64,000 nt of DNA from contig NC_045431.1 in the NCBI RefSeq assembly GCF_902635505.1, positions 99,885,988-99,949,987 on the forward strand. Direction: 5' to 3'. The notes beneath the pieces were generated by a model, which saw only the letters and a program-made list of their open reading frames with translations, did no database searches and was not told the DNA's origin. The DNA comes from Sarcophilus harrisii (Eukaryota; Chordata; Mammalia; Dasyuromorphia; Dasyuridae). Of this stretch, positions 45,940 through 55,480 are shown in pieces. Each line of letters begins with the position of its first letter. Within the stretch, counting starts at the first letter, position 1. Both the position numbers and the translations under genes were made by a program.

Positions 45940-46065
45940 TATGCAAAGCTCTAGGGATACAAATAGAAAGTCAAGACCGTTCCTGCTTTCAAGAAACTCA
46001 TCTTTTAATAGGGGAGAAAATCAAGACAGTTCCTGTTTTCAAGAAACTTACTTTCTAACAAAGGC
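45940..46065 (-). repeat. L2 3'-end relic with a 50-bp internal duplication
   Basis: 'gctctagggatacaaatagaaagtcaagac', 'tcctgctttcaagaaactca' matches the reversed L2 'ccctgccctcaaggagct' block. The segment starting tcaagac at 45971 recurs at 46021 (offset 50 bp). Confidence 0.6.
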
Positions 46066-46560
46066 AGTTCAGAAGCAAGTCAGACAGAAAGATGATGTGG
46101 TCCTTAGAGTACAGTGTTAAAGCCAATGATCTTCCATCTTTAAATACATTTACCTTTATAAAAGAAAATTAAATATACATATGTGTGTATATGTATATAT
46201 ATATTCATATATATATACTCATTTTTTCTGATATTGAACCATTTGACAGCAAGAAGGATTTAGGTAGCCAAACTTTCTCTCCAGGATCTTTAGTAGCTGT
46301 GGCTGCTAAGGTTCTCCTTAGAGAACCTCTCCTTAGAGGGAGGTAATATTTTTGTCTCCAGAAGACTTGCCCCTCTGGACATTGGTGGCATGCAATCTAA
46401 ACTGGTAGCAAGGGTGATTTTAAGGAAAATATTTGCTGTTCCCCAGGCTTTTGGTATCCCAAACCAATCAGTGTCAGATGATTGGAAGCTGGTATTGATT
46501 TTGTCAGATTGATGGGTTCCTATTTTAGAAGGGTTAATTTATTATCAGTAGCATTTTTTT
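46066..46560. other. Unassigned DNA
   Basis: TA/TG low complexity at 46175-46220. A small stem, ggttctc/gagaacc, at 46310-46327. No gene. Confidence 0.4.
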
Positions 46561-46564
46561 TAAA

Positions 46565-46830
46565 AACCATTAGCAAGCATCATATGTAATGGGGATAAAC
46601 TAGAATCATTCCCAATAGGAAAAGGATTAAACAAGGTTGCCCACTATGACCATTACTATTCAATATTTTATTAGAAATGTTAGCTTTAGCAATAAGAGGG
46701 AAAAAAAAGAAATTAAAGGAATTAAAGTAGGTAATGAGGAAACCAAATTATCACTCTTTGCAAATGATATGATGGTATACTTAGTATCCTAGAAAAGCAA
46801 TTAAAAATTACTAGAAACAATTATCAACTA
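46565..46830 (+). repeat. L1 ORF2 reverse-transcriptase fragment
   Basis: Translation gives [17 protein letters not shown], then [23 protein letters not shown]. This is the L1 RT region ending in the catalytic box, where functional L1 has FADDM; here it is FANDM, so the first catalytic Asp is lost. Several frameshifts. It is the only RT-core piece of L1 in the window. Confidence 0.8.
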
Positions 46831-46834
46831 AGAT

Positions 46835-47385
46835 TATCAGTCCTGGCTCAGTAGAGGAGCAAATCAGTGGAGCAGCTTCCAGTCCCAGCTCAAAAGAGAA
46901 ACTCTGGGAAACCAGGCTGTTTTCTGAACAGAGTAGGCAAAGCTACTCCCTGCAAACACAAAGGCCCCTTTGCTCAAAGTCGAGGCACAGAATTGCATAG
47001 GAAGCTTAGTTCAGTGTCCCCTTTATCCCAGGAGCTGAGCTTGACCTTAAAAGTAAAAAAAAGAGGAAATATCAAAAGAAAAGAAAATGAAAAAGTAAAA
47101 GAAAAGATGCTTGACCATAGAAAGCTACTATGGTGACAAGTCAGACCAAAACACAAACTCAAATGAGGACAGAATGTCTACAGAAAAAAATCTCAAAGAA
47201 TGAGAGAAATTGATCTCAAGCCCAAAGAAGCTTCTTAGAAATGCTCATAAAAGACTTCAAAAGGCAAATAAGAGAGGTAGGAGAAAAAAATGAGAAAAGA
47301 AATGAGAGACATGCATGAGAGAGTCAACAACTTGGAAAAGGAAGGAAAAAAATTATCTGAAGAAAATTGAGTCAAACAGGGCTTA
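46835..47385 (+). repeat. L1/HAL1 5' UTR and start of ORF1
   Basis: 'cagtcctggctcagtagagg', 'cagcttccagtcccagctcaaaagag' and 'ccaggctg' resemble L1-family 5' UTR. It is followed by a Lys/Glu-rich coding stretch ('aaaagacttcaaaaggcaaataagagagg', 'gagagtcaacaacttggaaaagg') typical of the ORF1 coiled coil. The frames 46867-47136 and 47315-47542 are pieces of it. It directly follows an ORF2 fragment in the same orientation, which is not the order of an intact L1. Confidence 0.6.
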
Positions 47386-47455
47386 CAAAGCTAATAAGTG
47401 TTTGAGCCTGGACTTGAACTCAAGTCTTCCTGAGTCTATTCATTGTATCTGTTCC
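47386..47455 (-). repeat. SINE 3' piece (MIR/MAR-type)
   Basis: 'gagcctggacttgaactcaagtcttcctgagtc' is the antisense 'tttgaactcaggtcttcctgact' block. Confidence 0.55.
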
Positions 47456-47554
47456 ATCAGTGAATATTGCTTGATTGTGGTGCTGGTGATGGGGTGGCAG
47501 GCTCCTTATCCACAGGGTTTATTCCATTATGAAGAGAGCTAGTGCTCTACATGA

Positions 47555-47735
47555 GAGATGGCAAACTTGCACCTAGTCAAACAACTGTGGGACAAATCAA
47601 ATTAAAATGTGACTGGGACATGTTTAACAAAATGAAAAAAACATGATAAATAATGACAATTTTTGGATTTCTTAATAAATTTGCATCCAGGAGGGATATG
47701 GTTTCTATTTTTGCTGGAAACCACTGATTTAGGAA
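47555..47735 (+). mobile_element. Non-autonomous DNA transposon relic, hAT-like (family B)
   Basis: 'gatggcaaacttgcacc', 'aattaaaatgtgactgggacatgtttaacaaaatg' and 'tggaaaccactg' parallel 54070-54285. No ORF. Confidence 0.45.
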
Positions 47736-48604
47736 AAACAGCTATTCCTACAGTTTGCCTGAAAATTGGTGGTAACTGGAGACACATATTTTGTAAGTCT
47801 CCATTATATTTGAAAATAATTCACTTTCTATTTTATATGTAGTCATTATTGATGGAATATGTATAGTCACTAAATATTTTGTTTGGGTGACTGAAATTTT
47901 TATTGAATTAGAATTTCTTAATACACACATATATATATATATCTATGTACACAAATGATTTGTGTATACATTATATAAACACAACATACATATAATGTAT
48001 GTACATACATGAATATATGTGTGTATGTGTGTGTGCTTGTGTAAAATGTTATGTTTTCTGATTTCTGGTACTATTTCTGATCTGAGAAATAATATGAGAT
48101 GAGAAATCATAGCAAAGGGCTGTGTTTTGGATATTGACATTCAGTGGAGTTCATTTCCTGTCCATGGTGACAACAATGACTAGCCCTACAATTCTCATTG
48201 TGGTATCTTCCTCTCGCCCCCACCTCTCCTCCCTCTGGCAGATCTCCTTTCCCCAGTGTTACTGGACCTTTGGTTAGATGATGTTATGGATCATGCCATA
48301 TTTTACTCTTCCACTTCCACATCTTCTCTAACCCTACAACAACTGTTTTTGCCTCAGTTTAAATAATTTCTAGTGTCAACTCTGCAAAGAAATCCTGGAA
48401 TCTTCCTTCCCTATAGCAATTTGGGAATGATCATTATCTATAAATGTAACAAACCTTGATTTGGTCAGCAAATGTTGTTTTTTCAAACTCCGAAGTATTG
48501 AAATTCCAAACAGATCAAGACTGAAAAAATAACTTACTGGGACTCAATGGAGACATAAAAATAGCATAATAATCAAGAAGATCAAGGGTATTAAATATTT
48601 ATCC
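47736..48604. other. Unassigned DNA with a CA/TA patch at 47925-48040
   Basis: No gene or repeat apart from low-complexity tracts. Confidence 0.4.
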
Positions 48605-48935
48605 TTTCTTCCTTTTTTCTTTTCTTCATTCTTTATGCTTTCCTTCCTTCCTTTCTTTCTTTTTATCTTTACTTCTATCCCTCTCTCCTTCCCTTTCTCC
48701 CTTCTTTCCTCCTTTTTTTCCTCTCTCCCTTACTTTCCTCTCTTCCTTCCTTCCTTCCTCCCTCCCTATCTCCTCCCTCCCTTCCTTTCTCCCTCCCTTC
48801 CTTCCTTCCTTCCTTCCTTCCTTCCTTCCTTCCTTCCTTCCTTCCTCCCTCCCTCTCTTCCCTCTTTCTGTCTGTCTGTGTCTATATCTCTCTATCTCTT
48901 TTTCTCCCTTATCTTTTTGTGTATTTGCTAATGAT
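48605..48935. repeat. Polypyrimidine (CCTT)n-rich tract, about 330 bp
   Basis: Nearly pure C/T on the plus strand, with a regular CCTT array at about 48798-48846. It yields the spurious Ser/Pro/Leu frame 48635-48931. Confidence 0.95.
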
Positions 48936-49085
48936 GTGAATCCTTCTGGCTTTGCTTTAATATAGCTATCATTAAAGGCAATAGTGATAGAAAACTTCCT
49001 TCATGCCATGTTATAACTGGCAAAGAATCTGCTTATATATTTTTATAAACCAAAGACTAATGATTTTTCCTTGCCATATGAAGTA
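48936..49085. other. Unassigned AT-rich DNA
   Basis: No feature is recognised. Confidence 0.4.
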
Positions 49086-49477
49086 TCTTGACCATTTTAA
49101 AAAAACATTTCAATGTACTATTATTATTTTTTAATTTTTACATTCCTTTCTTTTTAAATTTTGAGTTGCAAATTCTCCCTCTACCTCCCACACCCTCCTT
49201 CACTCACTAGAAGGCAGGCAAAGTGATATGAACTATATATGTGAAATCATCCAAAACTATAGTTCCATATTAGTCATGTATATTTTTTAAAGTTTATTAC
49301 CATACCTATTTTCCTCAACCCCTCTTTGTCTTTTTTATGTAGTATCTTGCAGTTGTTTTAATATATCTTTCTCTAATCAATTGTGATTTAGAGCAATTTT
49401 TTTCATATTACTGTAGATAGCTTTGAGTTTTTCTTTTTAAAACTACTTATTTAAATCATTTGACCATTTACCATTTG

Positions 49478-49709
49478 GTGAATTATGCTTATTTTTTCCT
49501 TTTTATTAAAGCTTTTTATTTACAAAAGATATGCATTTATAATTTTTCAACATTGACCCTTGCAAAGCTTTTTGTTCCAAGTTATACTCTCCTTCCCCCT
49601 ACCTCCTCCCCTAGATGGCAGGTAATGCAATATATATTAGATATATTAAAATATATGTTAAATCTAATATATGTATATATTCATTCTTTCTTGTTGTGAA
49701 TTGTACTTA
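49478..49709 (-). repeat. L1 3' UTR insertion nested in the HAL1 copy, with target-site duplication
   Basis: 'aagctttttatttacaaaagatatgcat', 'ttgttccaagttatactctcc' and 'cccctagatggcaggt' are L1 3' UTR in antisense. The flanks gtgaattatgctta (49478-49491) and gtgaattgtactta (49696-49709) agree at 12 of 14 positions, which fits an aged duplication. The frame 49460-49699 is spurious. Confidence 0.75.
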
Positions 49710-49829
49710 CTTTTATAAATTTGATTCAGTTATATATTTAGTATGTATTTGAGAAATAAGGGCTTTATTGGGAAAACATATTGGTTTTTTAAATGTTCTT
49801 CATTTTTCTATGCAGGACTTGTTAAAGTT

Positions 49830-50000
49830 TTTCTACTTGCAACTCCTTTACACTTGAGAAATTTTTACATAACCCCAGTTACATAAATATTTAAAATAGG
49901 TATTCAGATCAAACATTTACTGATTTTAAATGATAATGACCATCACATTCAGTTACAAGACTCCATATAGAGTTGAGAATCACAGTTTAAGAAGTTAGAG
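49830..50000. mobile_element. Non-autonomous DNA transposon relic, hAT-like (family A)
   Basis: Reverse-orientation copy of the element at 12175-12360: 'gagaaatttttacataacccca', 'aaaataggtattcagatcaaacatttactga', 'cacagtttaagaag'. It lies inside the antisense HAL1-type element. Confidence 0.55.
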
Positions 50001-50236
50001 TTTGTTATCTTTTAGAATAATGTATTTTCTTTTTTGATCTTTTAAAATAGGTCTATTTTTACTTATGCATTGTCTGACTTCATGATTGCTACCTCTCTGA
50101 CTTTTAAAAACTTTTTCTGAAGCAGAATCTATTCTGAATTTTGGTTACTCTTGCATCCTGTTATCTGCCCCCATTTTATGAGTGGCTTCATCATATTCCC
50201 ATTCAAAGTTTTGATTACTGTGTATTTCCCTCCATC

Positions 50237-50238
<2 letters not shown>

Positions 50239-50296
<58 letters not shown>
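50239..50296. repeat. (CT)n microsatellite
   Basis: About 58 bp of pure CT, the source of the poly-Ser/Leu frame 50141-50470. Confidence 0.95.
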
Positions 50297-50303
<7 letters not shown>

Positions 50304-51299
50304 CCCATCCCAAGAGTCTAATTTTTCTCACCATCTCCTCCCTAAATAAGTACTCCATTTTATTATCCTCTTCCCTTTCTTTTATCTCCATTTCCTCCTA
50401 TTTCCCTTGTGAGAAAGTTATATTTGTATATATAATTGACTCTGTGTGTTTATATTTTTTTCTTTTTTGAACAAATTCCAATTAGACTAAGTATCAAGCA
50501 TTGCCTGGCACTCTTCCATTTCTCCTCTATAATGTGCCTTTTTATTGTGAGAAAAATTACCCCCTACTATGTTTTTACCTTCCCTCCTCTCCCAGTGTAG
50601 CCCTCTTTATAGTACCTTCATTTTTTTAGATTATTCCAACACAATGGACTCACATCTATGCCTATGATTATATTCCTTTTTAATTGATCTAAAATAATAA
50701 AGATCTTAGCAGTTATATTTATCCTCTTATCATAGAAATGTAAACAGTTTTACTTTATTCCCTTATGATTACTATTCATGTCTACCATCTTATGTTTATC
50801 TTGAGCCTTGTGTTTGAAAGTCACATTTTCCATTCAGCATGGGGTTTTTTAACTGGGAATGCTTGGAAATCCTCTGTTTTATTCAATATCCATTTTCTCC
50901 TTAAAAAGATTATACTTAGTTTTAATTATTAGATTTTTCTTGGTTGTAATCCTAGCTCTTTTGCCTTCCAAATATTATATTGCAAGCCCCACCTACTTTA
51001 ATATGAAAACTGTTAAATCTTACATGATCCTGATATTGGTTCCATAGTATTTGAACTGTTTCTTTCTGATTGCTTACAGTTTTTTCTACTTGATCTGGTA
51101 GCTCTGGAATTTGGCTATGAAATTTTGGGGTATTTTCATTTCAGTAATCTCTTTCACAATGTGATTGGTGGATTATTTTCATATATATTTTACCTTGTAG
51201 ATCTAAGATATCAAAGCAGTTTCCACTGACAATTTCGTGAAATATTATGTTTAGGTCTTTTTTTTTTTCATACTGCCTTTTAGGTAGGGCCATAATTCT

Positions 51300-51500
51300 T
51301 TTTTTCTTTCTTTATTTCTTCCTCCCTTCCTTCTTCCTTTGATTCCTTCCTACCTTCTTTCTGTTCTTCCTTCCTTCCTTCTTTCTTTTTTGTTTATTTG
51401 TTTGTTTCTTCTTTCCTTCCTTCATTCTTTCTATTCTTCCTTCCCTTCATTCCTTTCTTTCTTTTCTTCTTCCTTTTTTCATTCCTTCTTCCTTTCTTTC
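51300..51500. repeat. Pyrimidine-rich (CTTT/CCTT)n tract
   Basis: Imperfect C/T tetranucleotides on the plus strand, abutting the tail side of the next SINE, so probably its expanded tail. Confidence 0.85.
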
Positions 51501-51640
51501 ATGAGGCAATTGGGGTTAAGTGACCTTTCCTATATCACACAGATATAAAGGATTAAGTATCTGAGGCTAGATTTGAATTCAAGTCTTCTTGACTTCAGGA
51601 TTGATGGCCTATTCAGTGTGGCACCTAGCTGTCTTCAGTG
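51500..51640 (-). repeat. Short tRNA-type marsupial SINE
   Basis: 'catgaggcaattggggttaagtgacc', 'atatcacacagatat' and 'gtggcacctagctgtctt' are in antisense order. Confidence 0.85.
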
Positions 51641-51909
51641 CAATAATTTTTGATTATTTTTATTTGCCTATTTTCCAGGGCACTTTTTTCTGATGAAATA
51701 TTTCACATTTTCTTCTATTTTTGTTCATTCTTTTGACTTTGTTTTGTTTTTTTGGAACCTCATAATGTCATTACTTTTCACTTGCCTATTTCTAATTTTT
51801 AAGGAATAATTTTCTTCTGTGAGCTTTTGTATATGTTTCTTTCCCTTTGGCCATTTCTGCTTTTAACAGAAATTTTTTCCTTAGGAAATTTTTGCAGTTT
51901 CTTTCATTC

Positions 51910-51911
<2 letters not shown>

Positions 51912-51955
<44 letters not shown>

Positions 51956-51960
51956 GTGTT
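51912..51960. repeat. (TG)n microsatellite
   Basis: About 48 bp of TG with one C interruption near the end. A potential Z-DNA former. Confidence 0.95.
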
Positions 51961-52900
51961 TTGCTCATTTTCCAAATCAGTTTTTTTACATTGAACTTTA
52001 TGTGAAAATTAGACTCTTCTCACATAGGGGTAGAGAAGCACAATTCCAAATTTCAGAGGGTTTTTTTTAAAGAGCTAATCCTGGAGGTTTTTAAGTTTCT
52101 GATGCTTCCAAGATGGTGTTATCTTGGAAGAAGTGTGTGATCACTGCTCTCCTTATGTGAACGTGGGTCTTTATCCTGGATAAAGACCCAGGCCAGCCAC
52201 AAATACTGATGTTCCTCTTCTCCCTGTAAATGTGACCAGGTCCCATGCTCTCTTGTAATTTCAAATATTAGCACTCCTGTTTGTGACTATTCACAAGTAC
52301 TTCTCTTCACTGTGGAATTATAATCCTGAACTGTTTATGGATAATTGAAGTTCCAAACAACTTCAGCTACAACTAATGCCAGCAAGAAGTCCCCTAAAAT
52401 CTCTTTCTGATCACTTCTCCTTGTCATCTTTGCCTTAAGAACTTCCCAAAGTGCTGATGTTCTTGTTGTTGCTTCTGCTGTCACAGCTATCTCCAATGTC
52501 CTCTGCTGGTACTCCTGCTAAATAATAAGCCTGAATTCACCTTTCCTGTAAAACACCTACTTGTCTTAGGCTGGAAAAAAAGTCTCACATTGACCATTTG
52601 TTTTCTCTGCTACTCAAAAATTTGATAATGTGGCATTATTTTCAAATTGTTTGAAGGGAACTTCTAGAAGAATTCTCCTTGTTCTCAGCCTGTACTTTGT
52701 CATCATGGACTTCAAAAATGGATGTTTTCTAAAATCTATATGAGCTTTGAATTCTATAGTCTAGTATATTGGATTTGGTAACTTCTGATGTTTCTTTCAG
52801 AGATACTATTCTGTGACTTTAGCATATGTTATTTGTATCATTCTCAATTCCGCTAGTTCTGTCCAATTATAGAGTTGTGATCTCTATTTTTTTGAACATT

Positions 52901-53234
52901 GAATTTTCTTGTAAAGAGAATTTTAGTGCATTATGCTTTTGCATGTTAAATAGAACCTGTTACATGAAGATCCAGATGTGCCACATTTATGATCTAATTT
53001 ATTAGTATAAGGAAAACATGTTTTAATGATTGCAGTTCTGTTAGTGGTAGAGACTAAATGTGTCTCTGTGAGTGAGCTCTCAACACTTGTAGAAAATTGT
53101 TTTTAATTCTATCTTCACAAGAAAAAATTGTTTAAAACTTGAAGTGAGCTTAGGAGTCATCTAGTACAACCGGTATCTGAACAAGAAACCATTCTACCAA
53201 AATATCCTAAAAATGGCTGAGTCAGCCCATTCTG
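52901..53234. other. Unassigned DNA with a faint MIR-like patch near 53140-53200
   Basis: 'cttaggagtcatctagtacaac' recalls the MIR-like 'cttagaggtcatctagtccaa' phrase. The rest is unassigned. Confidence 0.4.
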
Positions 53235-53480
53235 AACTCTGCTTATATGACTTTAGTAACCTTCCTAATTGTCACCTTCCTAATTAATAAATTCAGTGGT
53301 TCCTTATTATCTAATAGATCAAATCCAAATTTCCTCATTTGGTTTTGTAAACTTCTTAACCTAGATTTTTTCTACCTTTCCATTTTTTTTAACATTTTAA
53401 TCTCCTCTCCGCTACCATATATTTTGTGGTGGTTGCCTTTCTTGTTTATCATAGATAGCTGTTGACTGACATTGACTTTG
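53235..53480 (+). repeat. L2 coding-end relic
   Basis: 'cagtggttccttattatctaatagatcaaatccaaatttcc' is typical L2 wording shortly before its 3' end. Diverged. Confidence 0.5.
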
Positions 53481-54069
53481 TCAGCCTCCTCAGTAAAATT
53501 CCTCAGATATCTTTTTGGATAGTAATTGCTAATCAGCCAAACCTTCTGCCAAGTATATTTGTAAAACTGAGTTTGGAAATTAAGCATTCATCAATTCATT
53601 TATACTTATTAAATTTTATCTTATTCTAGGTTTTCATTGCAGTCTCTCTAAAGATCATTTTGGATCCCGACTCTGTCTTCCAACATATTACCAAATTTCC
53701 TCAGCTTCATATCATTTTAAAATTGGACATATTTATGGTTTCATATGATTTCACTTAAGTTACTGATAAAAAATTTTGAACAGCACAAAACTAAGTATTG
53801 ATTAATGAAACATTCCACAAGAGAATTCCTTTTACATTAGCATTTGACTGACTAATGACTGTTCTTTAGGTTCATTCATTTAAGTGGTTCCATCTAGTAT
53901 CATCTATCTCATATATCTCCATATTGTTTGTAAGCATGTCAAGTTCTTTGTTGAAATTGAAGTATGAATATCCAGTATATTCATCTTAGTTATTAATCTA
54001 GTTAGCCTGACAAAAAAGGATAATAACATCATATATTTAAAGCCTGAAGTGATCTCAGGAATTGTATAA

Positions 54070-54285
54070 TCCAGAGATGTCAAACCTATGGTCAACAACA
54101 CTCTAACGTTTTACCTGAATGATATTAAAATGTAAATTGGAAATATTTTACAAAATGAATAAAAGTTCAATAAAACATAAATGACATTTCATTTTAAAAC
54201 TTAGTTAATATGGAACCTGCAAGTATCCTTAGGTAGAGTTAGTAGCTACCATTTTTATTTGATTTTGATACCACAGATTTAGTCC
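54070..54285 (+). mobile_element. Non-autonomous DNA transposon relic, hAT-like (family B)
   Basis: It begins 'ccagagatgtcaaacc', ends 'tttgataccac', and has an internal 'attaaaatgtaaattggaaatattttacaaaatgaata'. Its ends can be paired as imperfect inverted repeats (gtcaaac against gttt/gata-type ends). Related copies lie at 17195-17400 and 47555-47735. Confidence 0.55.
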
Positions 54286-54324
54286 ATTTAAAGATGAAGA
54301 AACTAATGCCCAGAGAACTCAAAT

Positions 54325-54450
54325 GATTTGCTTTTATTAAAGAATTTATTAAATATCTATTGTATGCTAGCGATGGCATTAGGCACTTTGGGATAAAAAG
54401 AAAAGAGTTTCTACTCTCAAGAAACTCACAGATTAAATGTCTTATACACA
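54325..54450 (-). repeat. L2 3'-end relic
   Basis: 'attaaatatctattgtatgctagcgatggcattaggcac' and 'tactctcaagaaactcacag' are a reversed L2 terminus. Confidence 0.65.
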
Positions 54451-55274
54451 ATAAATAGTATATTTAAAAGTTTTCTCTTTGTATGAGTCGTTCTTGAAAA
54501 AGTCATGCTAGAACTTGCCTAGGAATAGAAACCAGTCATTATTCCATAAATTATACATTTTACCCTAATCACTGTCTTTGAAAATTCACACAATCCTTTG
54601 GCTTCTCCACACATATTTTCCCATCCTCTGGGATTTTTCAAATATCACAAATGGAGAGTAAGTAGTATCTTCTTCCAGCTTTTTTTTTTTCTTTTTGACA
54701 CTTTGCATTTCCTAGGATTTGATGACTCAAACTCATGATCTAGCTATAAGCATTGTCTATTCTCACTTACTTCAAGTTTATAGTTCCTGTTGATCATTTT
54801 TGTTAATGCTTCACTAGGATAAAAAAAAATTATCCATCTTGGAAGATAAACAAGTAGTTTAGTAGGTTCAGCTTTCTTAACTTTACATGCTACCTTGTCA
54901 TCATCTCCTTAAATATGATAAATTGTCTTATAGCTGTTTTGAAACTGACTTCTAACCCTCTAGATAAGCAGAAAAAAAACAATTCTTTTAGTTGATTATA
55001 TTATTCGTTTGGGCTTATTTGGGTATTTAGTTTATAAGGCATAATTCTTGTAGGACTGTCCATGCTTTTGTAATCATCTTCAGATATATATCTTTGCATC
55101 AATATTCTATTCACACTAATCTCTTTAGCCCATTCCCATTTCTCTTTCTTTTGGAGAATTTCTGTATTTTTTTATATTTTTTGAGAATTTCCCAATTCTC
55201 TTGGGATAACTTCTACTTTCAAAATATTAAGCTAGTGATAGTCAAGTCCTTTCTCTGCATCCTTTGAAATCCAC

Positions 55275-55480
55275 TGTTGTATTGTACAAGAAAAATCAGA
55301 CCAAAAGGAAAAGAAACATGAAAAAGAAACAAACAAACAAAAAAGCAAAAATATCATGCTTCAATACACTCCATGGGTGGAGGGATGATCATTTGTTCCC
55401 TAGTTTCTATCATTTCTACTTCAGCAGGACTATTTTAACTTTAAGAATTTCCACAATTTAGAGGTACTAATATTATCATT
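55275..55480 (-). repeat. L1 3' UTR fragment
   Basis: 'caagaaaaatcagaccaaaaggaaaagaaacatgaaaaag', 'atatcatgcttcaatacactcc' are the antisense L1 3' UTR. The frame 55264-55461 is spurious. Confidence 0.7.

Larger units (their letters stand above)
49090..52900 (-). repeat. Second HAL1-type half-LINE, antisense, with nested insertions
   Basis: Reading from high to low coordinates: 5' UTR-like and ORF1 coiled-coil wording (about 52860-51660); ORF1 C-terminus around 50860-51250, including the reversed 'tcttggttgtaatcctagctc' segment, which is the counterpart of the LQPRI region at 41150; a 3' stretch to about 50050; then ORF2 C-terminal wording directly ('tttataaatttgattcag' and 'agggcttta' near 49715-49770, 'gaccatttaccatttgg' at 49460-49480); then a 3' UTR-like end at 49090-49290. 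No reverse transcriptase or endonuclease lies between ORF1 and the ORF2 tail, as in the 40110-42620 copy. It is older and more diverged. Inserted into it are an L1 end, an hAT-like relic, CT, CTTT and TG microsatellites and a SINE. Confidence 0.65.
53630..55000 (+). repeat. L4/L5 (RTE-X) LINE relic with nested elements
   Basis: 'gatcattttggatcccgactctgtcttccaacatattacc', 'ttactgataaaaaattttgaacagcacaaaactaag', 'agcatgtcaagttctttgttgaaattgaagta', 'ctagttagcctgacaaaaaagga' and 'aaagtcatgctagaacttgcctagg' occur in the order of the ancient L4/L5 family. The hAT-like relic at 54070-54285 and the L2 piece at 54325-54450 interrupt it. Very old. Confidence 0.65.

Noticed and set aside
48635-48931. 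Open frame of 98 codons, rich in Ser, Pro, Leu and Phe
   Set aside because: It is a translation of the CCTT polypyrimidine tract, not a gene.
50141-50470. Open frame with a poly-Ser/Leu run
   Set aside because: It runs through the (CT)n microsatellite, and its flanks lie in antisense HAL1-type sequence.
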